Shown here: positions 18,043 through 27,205 of the stretch, in pieces
How the letters are laid out: each line of letters begins with the position of its first letter
Position numbering within the stretch: position 1 is the first letter of the stretch
Notes under the pieces: model-generated
The model's database searches: none
What the model was told of the DNA's origin: nothing
Seen by the model: only the letters and a program-made list of their open reading frames with translations
Origin: Flavobacterium chilense
GTDB taxonomy: Bacteria > Bacteroidota > Bacteroidia > Flavobacteriales > Flavobacteriaceae
Direction: 5' to 3'
NCBI RefSeq assembly: GCF_001602525.1
Contig: NZ_LSYT01000001.1
Span: 744,001-808,000 of the forward strand
Length of the DNA stretch: 64,000 nt
Position numbers and translations under genes: made by a program

Positions 18043-19560
18043 TTATTTATAAATGTTTAATTGTTCATTATAAACCGGACTTTGAATGTTTAAGAAATTT
18101 AAAACGCTATGAAATACATGGTTTTGAGACAATTCTTTATTTGGCTTAAGTTGTTTCGAATTATCAGATACCCATACGATAAAAGGTATTTCATATTGTT
18201 CTTTAGGCGCAAAACTCATTGGTACTCCATGCATGTATAGATTTTTTTCTCCTAAAGATTCTCCATGATCCGAAACAAAAATCATAGTACTTTTATACTC
18301 TTTTAGCTGTTTTAAATCTTCAATTACATTGTGCAGAATATAATCTGTGTAAACAATAGTATTATCATATGCATTAAGAAGTTCTGTCTGAGAACATTTT
18401 CCTAATTCGACACTATTACAAACAGGTTTAAAAGTTTCAAATCTTGGCGGGTATTTTTTGCTGTATGTTGGACCATGACTGGTACTGGTATGTAATACAA
18501 TCAATATTTTATTTTTCTTGCTGGCTAATATCTGTTCTTTTAGTCCGGTCAATAAAACTTCGTCATAATCACAATCTTCTTTACAATCTTTCTTTAAAAC
18601 ATCTCTGTTCTGATACTTTTCGATATGTACCGGAGGTTCTCCCCAATTGCTTGTTCTCCAGATAACCTCTACATTATTTCGATACAAATAATTAGGTAAT
18701 ATTTCATATAAATCATCACTATTGGTATGTTCTAAAATACATTTTACACCTGCAGTAGTATAGGTAGCACAGGAAGTGGCATTAAAATGAAACAAATTCT
18801 CTGTTTTAGAAAGCAATGGATTTGTGTTTTTCTTATAGCCATATAAAGAGAAATTTTGTCTTCTTGCTGATTCTCCAATCACTAAAACAACAACTGATTT
18901 TTGATTGTCTTTTATTACAGCATTTGGCAATAAAATTTCTTTTTCGTTCTTTTTGAATTTATGAATATAAAAAAGCGAAACATTTACAGAATATGACCAC
19001 GGCATTGCAAGACCTCCTAATTGTTTTGAGTTTTTATCAATCCACAGCCAATTCGTTGCATTGGCAAATACTAAAACAGCAATAAATACCAAAGTGATCG
19101 AAGAAATGGTGAAAAATTTCTTCAGCGTTTCATTTATTATTTTCACTTTAATAATATAGATACTCGGAAGAATCCCAAGGAAAATAATGTATAGAATTAA
19201 CTTAATCGAGAAAAAATTGCTGGACTCTTCATAATTGGTATTAAGAATATTACCAATCATACTTTCATCTATGATAACACTATAGGTATTAATAAAGTAA
19301 ACCGCAATGGCATTGATCATGAAGAATAACACCAGTAAAAATTTACCAACATAACGCGAGAGAGTAAATATGAGGTAAAAAACAAAAGCATTTAAAACCA
19401 GCATTAAAACTACTAAACTTATAATCAATACGATACCACTCAGACTTTTATAATCGACATTATTAAAGACGTAAGTATAAAACGGTAAGTGAAAGAACAG
19501 AAAGTTTAAAATACTCATTAATAAAACAAAATGAGTTATTTTTAAATTATTTTTTAACAT
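18043..19560 (-). CDS. eptA: EptA-type lipid A phosphoethanolamine transferase
   Basis: The protein has 505 residues. Five N-terminal membrane helices (to about 170) precede a periplasmic sulfatase-fold domain. The catalytic features of the EptA/MCR family are visible: a metal-binding Glu in VIGESARRQNFSLYGY (E230), the nucleophile threonine in CATYTTAGVKC (T268), whose two cysteines are spaced ten apart as in MCR-1, two further cysteine pairs (DCKEDC and CNSVELGKC), and the metal ligands of SDHGES near the C-terminus. It transfers phosphoethanolamine from phosphatidylethanolamine to lipid A phosphate, lowering negative charge and often giving polymyxin resistance. It overlaps the upstream PAP2 gene by 14 bases, so the two are co-translated. 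The acceptor site on lipid A is not known. Confidence 0.93.
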   Translation of the reverse strand: MLKNNLKITHFVLLMSILNFLFFHLPFYTYVFNNVDYKSLSGIVLIISLVVLMLVLNAFVFYLIFTLSRYVGKFLLVLFFMINAIAVYFINTYSVIIDESMIGNILNTNYEESSNFFSIKLILYIIFLGILPSIYIIKVKIINETLKKFFTISSITLVFIAVLVFANATNWLWIDKNSKQLGGLAMPWSYSVNVSLFYIHKFKKNEKEILLPNAVIKDNQKSVVVLVIGESARRQNFSLYGYKKNTNPLLSKTENLFHFNATSCATYTTAGVKCILEHTNSDDLYEILPNYLYRNNVEVIWRTSNWGEPPVHIEKYQNRDVLKKDCKEDCDYDEVLLTGLKEQILASKKNKILIVLHTSTSHGPTYSKKYPPRFETFKPVCNSVELGKCSQTELLNAYDNTIVYTDYILHNVIEDLKQLKEYKSTMIFVSDHGESLGEKNLYMHGVPMSFAPKEQYEIPFIVWVSDNSKQLKPNKELSQNHVFHSVLNFLNIQSPVYNEQLNIYK

Positions 19561-20374
19561 AAAGACTAGTAATTTTATATAATGAAAAGGCTAAACTAAT
19601 AAATGCTAAATAAAAGATGATCAAATTATCATTAATTATTCTGCAGATTAACAAAATACATGAAACCGCAAATAATAAAATCAAAACGGGATAGTATTTT
19701 TTATTATTAATCCAGCTCCAGATTCTATATTTTCGGCTGATAAAAATACCCAAAATTCCGGAGATATATCCAATAATACTGCCTGTTATTACATCAAGCG
19801 GATAGTGCGCACCTACACCTACTCTTGTAAAAGCCAGAATGTATCCTATAATGATGGTTCCAAAAATCCATAATATTTTAAATTTTAAATCTTTAGGCAT
19901 AAAAGCAAACATTAAAATCGTAAGTGTTGCAAAAATCGTTATGGAATGACCGGAAGGTAAACTATTGTGACCACATACTGCTTTTCCTACAATGAAAAAA
20001 CTATTATTATCAAATACTGCAGCTGGTCTTGGAACTGCAAATATATTTTTTAGCGGACATGAAAAAAGAAGAGAAACTAATAATGCTGATAGTAAAGATT
20101 CCCATACTTTAGGGGCATATACAACCAAAATGCTTAAAAAAGAAGAAAAAACCAGAGCATCTCCAAATTGGGTCAGATTGTATTCCAGATTTGGATATTG
20201 TCCTAAATGATGATTAATGTAAAAGAAACTGTCTTTTTGAATTTGTACATATTTATCAGCACACAAAGCACCTTTACTATATAAAAATAAAACAATGGCA
20301 ATTAAGAAAAACAGGGGTAAAAAAAGTAAAAAAGGTTTAATTCTCGAACAATTATTAATAACACTTGTATTCAT
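19547..20374 (-). CDS. PAP2-family membrane phosphatase, probably acting on lipid A
   Basis: The protein has 275 residues and about six or more membrane helices. All three PAP2 motifs are intact: KNIFAVPRP (K-x6-RP), LPSGHS (PSGH) and RVGVGAHYPLD (R-x5-H-x3-D). It overlaps the eptA-like gene, an arrangement that matches lipid A 1- or 4'-phosphatases (LpxE/LpxF type) acting with a phosphoethanolamine transferase. The likely job is removal of a lipid A phosphate on the periplasmic side of the inner membrane. Undecaprenyl-diphosphate or phosphatidylglycerophosphate phosphatase activity is the alternative, since PAP2 motifs alone do not fix the substrate. It faces away from a two-component system that may control it. 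Confidence 0.8.
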   Translation of the reverse strand: MNTSVINNCSRIKPFLLFLPLFFLIAIVLFLYSKGALCADKYVQIQKDSFFYINHHLGQYPNLEYNLTQFGDALVFSSFLSILVVYAPKVWESLLSALLVSLLFSCPLKNIFAVPRPAAVFDNNSFFIVGKAVCGHNSLPSGHSITIFATLTILMFAFMPKDLKFKILWIFGTIIIGYILAFTRVGVGAHYPLDVITGSIIGYISGILGIFISRKYRIWSWINNKKYYPVLILLFAVSCILLICRIINDNLIIFYLAFISLAFSLYKITSLYVKK

Positions 20375-21026
20375 TCTGATTTTTTATAGATATTTTTATA
20401 CATTAATTTGGTCCTCAAACCATTGACAGCTTAAAATGGTGCTCTTTCATTAACCTAAAAAACAATGACGAAGGACGATCTAAATGCAGCAATAAGTTTT
20501 TTTTATTGGCTTAGGAACCTATCCATCTTTTGGGCAAAACTGTTAATAATGCATAAAATTTGTCGGCTGCAAGTTTAGCTAATCTCTTTTTACTGTTCAT
20601 GTCTGGCTCTTTAATAAAAGGTAAAGTAATTGGTCAATTTAGAAGAAATTTAGAATTTATATTTATTTGTGTATTTTTTTCTCAGAAATACTTCTTTATA
20701 TCTTATCAAACTCCATATCAGCGAATTACAAATATTGTATAAAGGCATCATTAAAAAGTATATTTTATATTTATCATTATGATTTATTTTTATTTAATAA
20801 AACAAAAAAATTACTGTCAGGACTATCGTTAAAAAATCAATCTCTTATCAATCTCTATGCCATAAATGTTAAAAAAGGAGATTGTTTACAAAAGCTTAAA
20901 CCTGACTATAGGAAATAAAATATTTCTATCTTTATGCTTAAATCATAACTTTAGACTTTACTAGAAAATAAATACAAATCATTGCGGATTCAACTTTTCT
21001 TCAAAATTTAGGTATAAACTTGCAGC
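20375..21026. promoter_or_regulatory. Divergent control region between PAP2/eptA and the response regulator
   Basis: This 652-base AT-rich gap must hold promoters for both directions. On the minus strand an open stretch at 20511-20633 encodes a plausible protein-like sequence (ATG at 20600, 29 codons from it, starting MNSKKRLAKLAADKFYALL), perhaps a tiny gene or a remnant. No hairpin terminator or clear regulator box was found. Confidence 0.35.
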
Positions 21027-21704
21027 ATGAAAATTTTAATAATAGAAGATGAGCTGGAAATTGCTCAAAGCATCAAAAACTATTTTAGAACCAACGGAGT
21101 TCAATGCGAAATGGCCGAAAACTATAATTTGGCACTGAGTAAAATTGATTCTTACGATTACGATTGCATACTTCTGGATTTAATGCTGCCTGATGGCGAT
21201 GGATTTGATATACTAAGAGAACTCAAAAGAAAAAATAAAACTGATGGTGTAATTGTAATTTCTGCTAAAGAAACACTCGAAACACGCCTTGAAGGATTTA
21301 ATCTTGGAGCAGATGATTTCCTGACTAAACCTTTTCATTTATCTGAACTTCTGGTTCGAATGCAGGCATTGATACGCCGTAAAAATTTTAAAGGAAATAA
21401 CAATATTACTTTTAATGAAATTGTTATTGATATACTCTCTAAATCTGTAGTAGTAAATAACACTAAATTAGATCTGACTAAAAAAGAACTGGATTTGCTT
21501 CTTTTTTTAATTGGGAATGAAAATAAGGTATTATCCAAATCAGCGATTGCAGAACATCTTTCCGGAGATATGGCAGATATGCTTGATAATCATGATTTTA
21601 TTTATGCACATATCAAAAACCTAAAAAAGAAACTCTCTCAGGCAGGAAGCGGTGATTATATTAAAACAGTTTACGGTTTGGGATATAAATGGGAAAATGA
21701 ATAA
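21027..21704 (+). CDS. OmpR-family response regulator
   Basis: The protein has 225 residues. The receiver domain (1-115) has the acidic pair at E7-D8, the phosphorylation site D51 in LLDLMLPDGDG, the conserved S/T position in VISAKE, and K101 in FLTKPF. A winged-helix effector domain follows (about 125-225), ending IKTVYGLGYKW, which is typical of OmpR/PhoB regulators. It is followed by its kinase with an 8-base overlap. It is transcribed away from the PAP2/eptA pair, a plausible target as in PmrA-type control of lipid A modification; that target is inference. Confidence 0.95.
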   Translation: MKILIIEDELEIAQSIKNYFRTNGVQCEMAENYNLALSKIDSYDYDCILLDLMLPDGDGFDILRELKRKNKTDGVIVISAKETLETRLEGFNLGADDFLTKPFHLSELLVRMQALIRRKNFKGNNNITFNEIVIDILSKSVVVNNTKLDLTKKELDLLLFLIGNENKVLSKSAIAEHLSGDMADMLDNHDFIYAHIKNLKKKLSQAGSGDYIKTVYGLGYKWENE

Positions 21705-22962
21705 TAAAAAACTGCTTCATAAAACTACCAACAGCTTTCTGGCTTACTCTATCATTATTTTATTGATAGCAGCACCCCTATTCTATTTTATCTGTCAACA
21801 TCTCTATATTTATGAAACTGATGAAGTGCTTCATTTTCATAAAGGTGCTTTTATCAAAGAAAGTCATAAAAATTTTTCGCAAACCGATATTGACTTATGG
21901 AACAAATACAACCATGAAGTAACAATCGTATCGGATATGGGCGTTGACAATGATTCTATAGTGGGGAAAATGCTGTATGATTCGATTGCAAAAGAAAGAG
22001 AACCTTTTCGTGTACTCTATGCGCCTGTAACCATAAATGGGAAAAAATATACGTATACCGAAAAAATCAACCTGCTGGAAATGGAGGGAATGGTTTTTAG
22101 CATTGCCGGCATGTTTTTGTTTATCATTATTATGCTTTTGATTGGAATTATCTGGATCTCAAAAGCAACTGCTGCTAAGATTTGGAGTCCGTTTTATAAT
22201 ACACTCAATCAGATTGAAGATTTTGAAATTGACAAAAACAAACCGCCACATTTTATTCCAACAGATATTGATGAATTTGATCGTCTTAATAAAAGCTTAG
22301 AAAGGCTTATCGAAAAAAACACAGCCATCTATAAAAGTCAGAGAGAATTTGTTGAAAACGCTGCGCATGAGCTTCAGACTCCTTTAGCTTTGTTTCAGAC
22401 AAAAATTGATACACTCACTCAGTTAAACCTGAACAAAGAACAGTCTGAACTGGTTTCATCTTTAAATACCGATGTTTCAAGACTTAACAGACTTAATAAA
22501 AACCTGTTGCTACTCTCTAAAATTGACAATGAGAGTTTTCTCGAAAAAAATACCATTGTTCTTAATGATTATATTAACAAGCATCTGGACTTTTTTACAG
22601 AACAGGCTAATGCCAAGAACCTGACTATTATAACAGACTTTACTGCTACTTTAACGATTAACGGAAATTCGGCACTCACAGAGGTATTGATTAATAATTT
22701 GTTTTTAAATGCGATTCGCCATAATGAAAAAGACGGGCAGATTATCATTAAAACTTTAGAGAATGAATTAATATTTTCAAACAATGGTCAGACTACACCT
22801 CTAAAGATTGAAAAGCTCTTTAACCGTTTTTCCAAAACCAATCCTTCTTCTCAGGGAAATGGGCTTGGTCTGGCAATCATTAAAAAAATCACAGAACTTA
22901 ATCACTGGGAAATAAGCTATTCTTTCGATAATAATTTCCACATTTTTAGCGTCAAATTTTAA
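21697..22962 (+). CDS. Sensor histidine kinase
   Basis: I place the start at the ATG at 21697 (421 residues), which overlaps the regulator's stop as ATGAATAA; an upstream Met at 21652 would add 15 residues inside the regulator gene. Two membrane helices (about 12-32 and 140-165) bracket a periplasmic sensor of about 105 residues. A dimerisation/phosphoacceptor helix follows (FVENAAHELQTPLAL, with the His) and an HATPase domain with the N box NNLFLNAIRHN and the G box GNGLGLAI. It pairs with the OmpR regulator upstream. The signal is unknown; the adjacent lipid A genes suggest an envelope cue such as cationic peptides or metal ions. Confidence 0.95.
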   Translation: MNNKKLLHKTTNSFLAYSIIILLIAAPLFYFICQHLYIYETDEVLHFHKGAFIKESHKNFSQTDIDLWNKYNHEVTIVSDMGVDNDSIVGKMLYDSIAKEREPFRVLYAPVTINGKKYTYTEKINLLEMEGMVFSIAGMFLFIIIMLLIGIIWISKATAAKIWSPFYNTLNQIEDFEIDKNKPPHFIPTDIDEFDRLNKSLERLIEKNTAIYKSQREFVENAAHELQTPLALFQTKIDTLTQLNLNKEQSELVSSLNTDVSRLNRLNKNLLLLSKIDNESFLEKNTIVLNDYINKHLDFFTEQANAKNLTIITDFTATLTINGNSALTEVLINNLFLNAIRHNEKDGQIIIKTLENELIFSNNGQTTPLKIEKLFNRFSKTNPSSQGNGLGLAIIKKITELNHWEISYSFDNNFHIFSVKF

Positions 22963-23035
22963 GAAATTCAAACTTCCTACAGATTCGCATTTGATCTTTG
23001 TACTACGTTTTTTATCAATTAAAAAAATAGTACTT

Positions 23036-23464
23036 ATGAAAAATTCAATCCTAACATGCTTAGCCCTGCTTTTTTCTTTATTTGCCACAGCGCAAAAAAT
23101 AAAGGAAAAAGAGGTACCTAACATCGTCAAATCGACCTTTTTGATATCCTATCCTGATCAGACCAATGTGAAGTGGGAAAAGGAAAAAGAAAATTATGAA
23201 GCCAGTTTTATTATTGGTAAAACTGCACACGCCATGCTTTTGGATTCTAATGGTAACATCCTGGAAACGGAAGAAGAAATCAGCGTAAAGAAACTGCCTG
23301 CCAAAGCTTTGGCTTATATTCAAAAAACATATAAAAACAAACAGATTAAAGAAGCAGCCATGATTACAGATGCCCACGGTACTGTAACTTTTGAGGCTCA
23401 GGTAACTTCTATTGACCTTATTTTTGACAAACAAGGAACTTATATTAAAAGCACAGCAGATTAA
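23036..23464 (+). CDS. PepSY-like periplasmic protein
   Basis: The chosen start at 23036 gives 142 residues with a clean signal peptide (1-20, LLFSLFATAQ). The mature part matches PepSY-like proteins of Bacteroidota: a repeat with SYPDQTNVKWEKEKENYEA and a second half with KEAAMITDAHGTVTFEAQV. PepSY-like proteins are often encoded next to two-component systems and are thought to bind or sense ligands or restrain proteases in the periplasm. It follows the kinase by 73 bases and precedes an outer-membrane barrel gene by 10 bases, so it probably belongs to the same regulon. Confidence 0.85.
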   Translation: MKNSILTCLALLFSLFATAQKIKEKEVPNIVKSTFLISYPDQTNVKWEKEKENYEASFIIGKTAHAMLLDSNGNILETEEEISVKKLPAKALAYIQKTYKNKQIKEAAMITDAHGTVTFEAQVTSIDLIFDKQGTYIKSTAD

Positions 23465-23474
23465 AACTATAAAA

Positions 23475-25886
23475 ATGAAATTAAAGATATTTTTTGTATT
23501 GTCGCTTCTTGTAATGAAAATTTACAATGTCACGGCACAAAACAACTCAGCCACAATCTCAGGATTAATTAAAGATAAGAACTCAAAAACGACACTTCCT
23601 TATGTGAATGTAGTTTTAAAAACTGCAAAAGACCAAAAAATGCTCTCCGGTACCGTTACAAACGAAGAAGGCCGTTTTAATATCCCGGCAGTACCATCAG
23701 GAAATTATACGCTGGAAATTACAGCTGTAGGTTATAAAACCAAATCTCAACACCTTTTTGTAGGCACTCTCTCTGATTTTCTGGATCTCAATATCATCGA
23801 GATCGAAGAAGATATCAATACTTTATCTGAAGTAGTCGTAACTTCAAAAACTGCTGAAATAAGCAGCAAAATGGATAAGAAAGTATTTTCTGTAGCCGAT
23901 AATATTACCCAAAGCGGAGGCTCTGTCCTTCAATCTATGCAAAGTCTTCCGGGTGTAACACTACACGACGGAAAAGTACAATTGCGCGGCAATGATAAAG
24001 TAATGGTACTTATCGACGGAAAACAAACTGCCCTGACTGGTTTTGGAAACCAATCCGGTCTTGATAATATTCCGGCATCTGCCATTGAAAAAATCGAAAT
24101 CATAAACAACCCTTCTGCAAAATTTGATGCCAACGGAAATGCGGGCATCATCAACATCATTTATAAAAAAAACAAACAGGAAGGCTTTAATGGCAAAGTA
24201 GGAATCAGCTCAGGATATGGAAGTCTTTGGGAACGAAAAGCCAATCTGCCGGATATTCGTCCGCAGTACCAGATGACGCCTAAAATAAATCCGTCACTTT
24301 CACTAAATTATCGCAAGGAAAAGATTAACGCTTATGTTCAGGCGGATTATCTCTATACAGAAACATTAAATAAAAACGAATTCGTAACCCGAACTTATGA
24401 TGATGGTGCTGTAATCAATCAGCAAACTGTGAGAAATCGTAATACTCATTTTACAACTCTTAAATCAGGAATAGACTGGAATTATAACGATCGTAATAGT
24501 TTTTCTTTTTCCGGACTTTTCGGAAGTGAAAAAATCATAGACAACGGCGACGAGCCTTTCTTTAATCAGGATTATTCTCAAAGGCTGCGACTTTGGTCAT
24601 TTCTGGAAGATGAGCTTAAAACAACGGTAATGACGAGTACTTCTTATGAACATAAATTCAGCCAGCCGGGACATAAGTTAAATGCCGGAGTGAACTATAC
24701 TTATCATCGCGAAGACGAAAAATACTTTTTTACCAATACAATGCCTGATTTTACCGGACAAGATTCTTTTAAGCTCTTATCTGATGAAAAAGTAATTGAT
24801 ATTAATCTTGATTATATCAAGCCTTTGAAATATGGCCGATTTGAAACTGGTTTTAAATTCAGAAACCGCGAAATTCCAACCAATATGCAATTCTTTCCGG
24901 GGCAAAATTCCCCTATTGATGCAAATGCGGGCGGATGGGCAAATTACAAAGAAATTATTCCTGCTCTTTATTCTAATTATATTTTTGAAACGGATAAAAT
25001 TGAAGCTGAACTTGGATTGCGCCTGGAATATGTAAAACTGCAATATGATGTTAATCCGGATCATCCAACTTATAAAAGTAACGGTTACAATTATACAGAG
25101 CCTTTTCCTAATGTGCGTTTTGGGTATAAAATCGATGATAAAAACAAAATTACGGCTTTCTATAACCGCAGAGTAGACAGACCTGCCGAAGTGGATATTC
25201 GTATTTTTCCAAAATATGATGATGCCGAAATTATAAAAGTTGGAAATCCTGCGCTACGTCCGCAATTTACAAGCGCTTTTGAAGTGGGATATAAAAACAC
25301 CATGCCAAAAGGATATTTTACTTCAGCAGTTTATTACAGAATCATAAACGGGACAATTGCCCGTATTGCTACTACTGTTCCCGGAAGTACTTTGATTTAT
25401 AATGTATTTCAAAACGCAGACAAAAGCAGTTCAGTAGGAATTGAAGCAGTTTATTCTAAAGAAATTACTTCCTGGTACTCGTTTAATATCAACGGAAACC
25501 TGTATCAAAATACCATAGATGCCTTTACGGTTACGAACTTATATCCTGTCCCGAGTATTTATAACGGAGAACGCCAGCAAATGGTTTCCGGGAATTTAAA
25601 ATGGAATAATACCCTGCAGTTCAACAAAACCTTAAAAGGTCAGGTTTCTGCTATTTATCTCGCACCGGATGTTATTCCACAAGGAAAAATTGGTTCCCGA
25701 TTTTCTGTTGATCTGGGAATTAAAAAGACAGTACAAAAAGGCAAAGGCGAAGTGTTTCTGAATGCTACAGATATCTTCAATACATTAAGCATTCAAAGAG
25801 AAATAAAAGGTGAAGGTTTTAGCTATAACAGTAAGGATTATTACGAAACACAAGTAATACGTTTCGGATACAGCTACAAATTCTAG
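23475..25886 (+). CDS. Outer-membrane beta-barrel / TonB-receptor-like protein
   Basis: The start at 23475 (803 residues) gives a signal peptide (MKLKIFFVLSLLVMKIYNVTA). A CarboxypepD_reg-like domain (about 25-110, ISGLIKDKNSKTTLPYVNVV) leads to a plug-like domain (LQSMQSLPGVTLHDGKVQLR, FDANGNAGIINIIYKK) and a C-terminal barrel of the outer-membrane beta-barrel (PF14905-like) family ending YETQVIRFGYSYKF. Such proteins resemble TonB receptors, but their substrates and TonB dependence are mostly unproven. It lies 10 bases after the PepSY-like gene and seems to be the last gene of the two-component unit. Confidence 0.9.
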   Translation: MKLKIFFVLSLLVMKIYNVTAQNNSATISGLIKDKNSKTTLPYVNVVLKTAKDQKMLSGTVTNEEGRFNIPAVPSGNYTLEITAVGYKTKSQHLFVGTLSDFLDLNIIEIEEDINTLSEVVVTSKTAEISSKMDKKVFSVADNITQSGGSVLQSMQSLPGVTLHDGKVQLRGNDKVMVLIDGKQTALTGFGNQSGLDNIPASAIEKIEIINNPSAKFDANGNAGIINIIYKKNKQEGFNGKVGISSGYGSLWERKANLPDIRPQYQMTPKINPSLSLNYRKEKINAYVQADYLYTETLNKNEFVTRTYDDGAVINQQTVRNRNTHFTTLKSGIDWNYNDRNSFSFSGLFGSEKIIDNGDEPFFNQDYSQRLRLWSFLEDELKTTVMTSTSYEHKFSQPGHKLNAGVNYTYHREDEKYFFTNTMPDFTGQDSFKLLSDEKVIDINLDYIKPLKYGRFETGFKFRNREIPTNMQFFPGQNSPIDANAGGWANYKEIIPALYSNYIFETDKIEAELGLRLEYVKLQYDVNPDHPTYKSNGYNYTEPFPNVRFGYKIDDKNKITAFYNRRVDRPAEVDIRIFPKYDDAEIIKVGNPALRPQFTSAFEVGYKNTMPKGYFTSAVYYRIINGTIARIATTVPGSTLIYNVFQNADKSSSVGIEAVYSKEITSWYSFNINGNLYQNTIDAFTVTNLYPVPSIYNGERQQMVSGNLKWNNTLQFNKTLKGQVSAIYLAPDVIPQGKIGSRFSVDLGIKKTVQKGKGEVFLNATDIFNTLSIQREIKGEGFSYNSKDYYETQVIRFGYSYKF

Positions 25887-25918
25887 TTTTTCAATTCTGA
25901 ATATTGACTTGTTTTTTA

Positions 25919-26030
25919 AACACATAGAAACATAGACCTTAGGATCAAAAAAGAGTAAAAAAAGAAATTACCTTTCTTTCACATAGATAAACTATGTGCT
26001 AAGCATTCGAAATCTATGTTTCTGTGTGTT
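25919..26030. repeat. Inverted-repeat intergenic element, copy 2
   Basis: Terminal repeats AACACATAGAAACATAGA (25919-25936) and TCTATGTTTCTGTGTGTT (26013-26030), with one mismatch, bound a 112-bp element lying between convergent genes. Read on the minus strand, its interior matches copy 1 at 642-777. The ability to fold into a long hairpin may also let it serve as a terminator here. Confidence 0.8.
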
Positions 26031-26061
26031 AAAATAATTTACACAATGGAAAAGTAAAAAA

Positions 26062-27123
26062 CTATTCTTTCTCCAGTAAAATTTCGTCAATAGTTACGAT
26101 GTATTGATTCTTGCTCACCATAGCATTGGTATCAACACCTTTAGAACCATATCCGTAAGGTTCATATTTTTGAAGATTAGTCACACAAAATAATCCTACT
26201 GTAGGTATATGTGAAGCACTGGCCAGATGCATTATACCACTATCAGCTCCGATAAATAAAGCTGTATTGGCTAAAACTGCCCCTATTTCGCGTATATCTT
26301 TACTGTAAAAACTAGTTGCCTTAAATCGTATCTGAGAGACATTTTCGACCGGTAAAATTTCAAGAATATTATAGTCGCGTTCGTATTTTGTTTTTAAAAG
26401 CTCATAAAAATCCGTCCACCAGAATTCAGAAAAACATTTTTCGCCTGTCGCATAGGTAAAAATGGCAATCGTTTTCTTTTCGTTATTAAACTTATCCAAA
26501 AGAATTTTTCTGCCTTGAGCTAATTCCGTATCACTTAATCTCAGATCTGTTTTTGAGATAGGTTCATTGGTATCCTTTAAAGAAAGACTTTTCAAAAATT
26601 CCCTGAAATTGTAAACCGGATATTTGGCAATATGCAGATAGTCATCCGCTTTAAGGCTGTTTTCGTTGAGATCATCTCCGTAAAATTTAAACGCAGCCTT
26701 AGAAAGTTCAACAGCCAGTCTGCCTGAAGAAGAATCTTTGTCAACGTTTATCGCCAGATCATATTTTTTGTGCTTTATTTTTAGCCAGACTTTCAAATAA
26801 GTCAAAAGGCTGCTGAAAGGCTTTTTAGGAAGTATAATAATCTCACCAATCTGGTTATAATTTTTTAAAATAACCGGCATGAGTCCGCCTTTAACAAAAA
26901 GATCAATTTTGGCTTCAGGAAAAGCTGCGCTGACTTCTTTAATTAAAGGAGTAATAAGCAACAAATTTCCCAGTCTTGCATTTGGCCTGCAAATCAAAAT
27001 TTGTTTTATCCTTGCCGGATCCGTTATACTTTTAGTTCCTTTCTTTTGAGAAGATCCAATGTTTTTGGTTAAAAAACGCATCGTAGTTCTCCGAACATCG
27101 TTTACTTTGCTTGAGGCTTTCAT
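26062..27123 (-). CDS. Glycosyltransferase family 9 (heptosyltransferase-like)
   Basis: The protein has 353 residues with two Rossmann-like halves. The N-half begins ILICRPNARLGNLLLITPL, the classic GT9 start in which the loop faces the acceptor. The C-half has IGADSGIMHLASASHIPTVG, the nucleotide-sugar binding motif of heptosyltransferases. It probably adds a heptose or related sugar to LPS core on the cytoplasmic side. It is the last gene of a minus-strand run that includes a PAP2 phosphatase and an RND efflux system, 82 bases after the PAP2 gene. The first 15 residues are poorly conserved-looking, and M15 is an alternative start. Confidence 0.88.
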   Translation of the reverse strand: MKASSKVNDVRRTTMRFLTKNIGSSQKKGTKSITDPARIKQILICRPNARLGNLLLITPLIKEVSAAFPEAKIDLFVKGGLMPVILKNYNQIGEIIILPKKPFSSLLTYLKVWLKIKHKKYDLAINVDKDSSSGRLAVELSKAAFKFYGDDLNENSLKADDYLHIAKYPVYNFREFLKSLSLKDTNEPISKTDLRLSDTELAQGRKILLDKFNNEKKTIAIFTYATGEKCFSEFWWTDFYELLKTKYERDYNILEILPVENVSQIRFKATSFYSKDIREIGAVLANTALFIGADSGIMHLASASHIPTVGLFCVTNLQKYEPYGYGSKGVDTNAMVSKNQYIVTIDEILLEKE

Positions 27124-27205
27124 TTACAGTAAATTTTAAGACTGAAATCAGCCCTGTGGTGTTTAAAAATTATTACTATTGAATTCTATTGCTGATTCCG
27201 AAAAA

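Noticed and set aside
20667..20918. 83-residue plus-strand ORF in the regulator promoter gap
   Set aside because: Composition dominated by Ile, Tyr, Leu, Lys and no start context; expected by chance in such AT-rich DNA.
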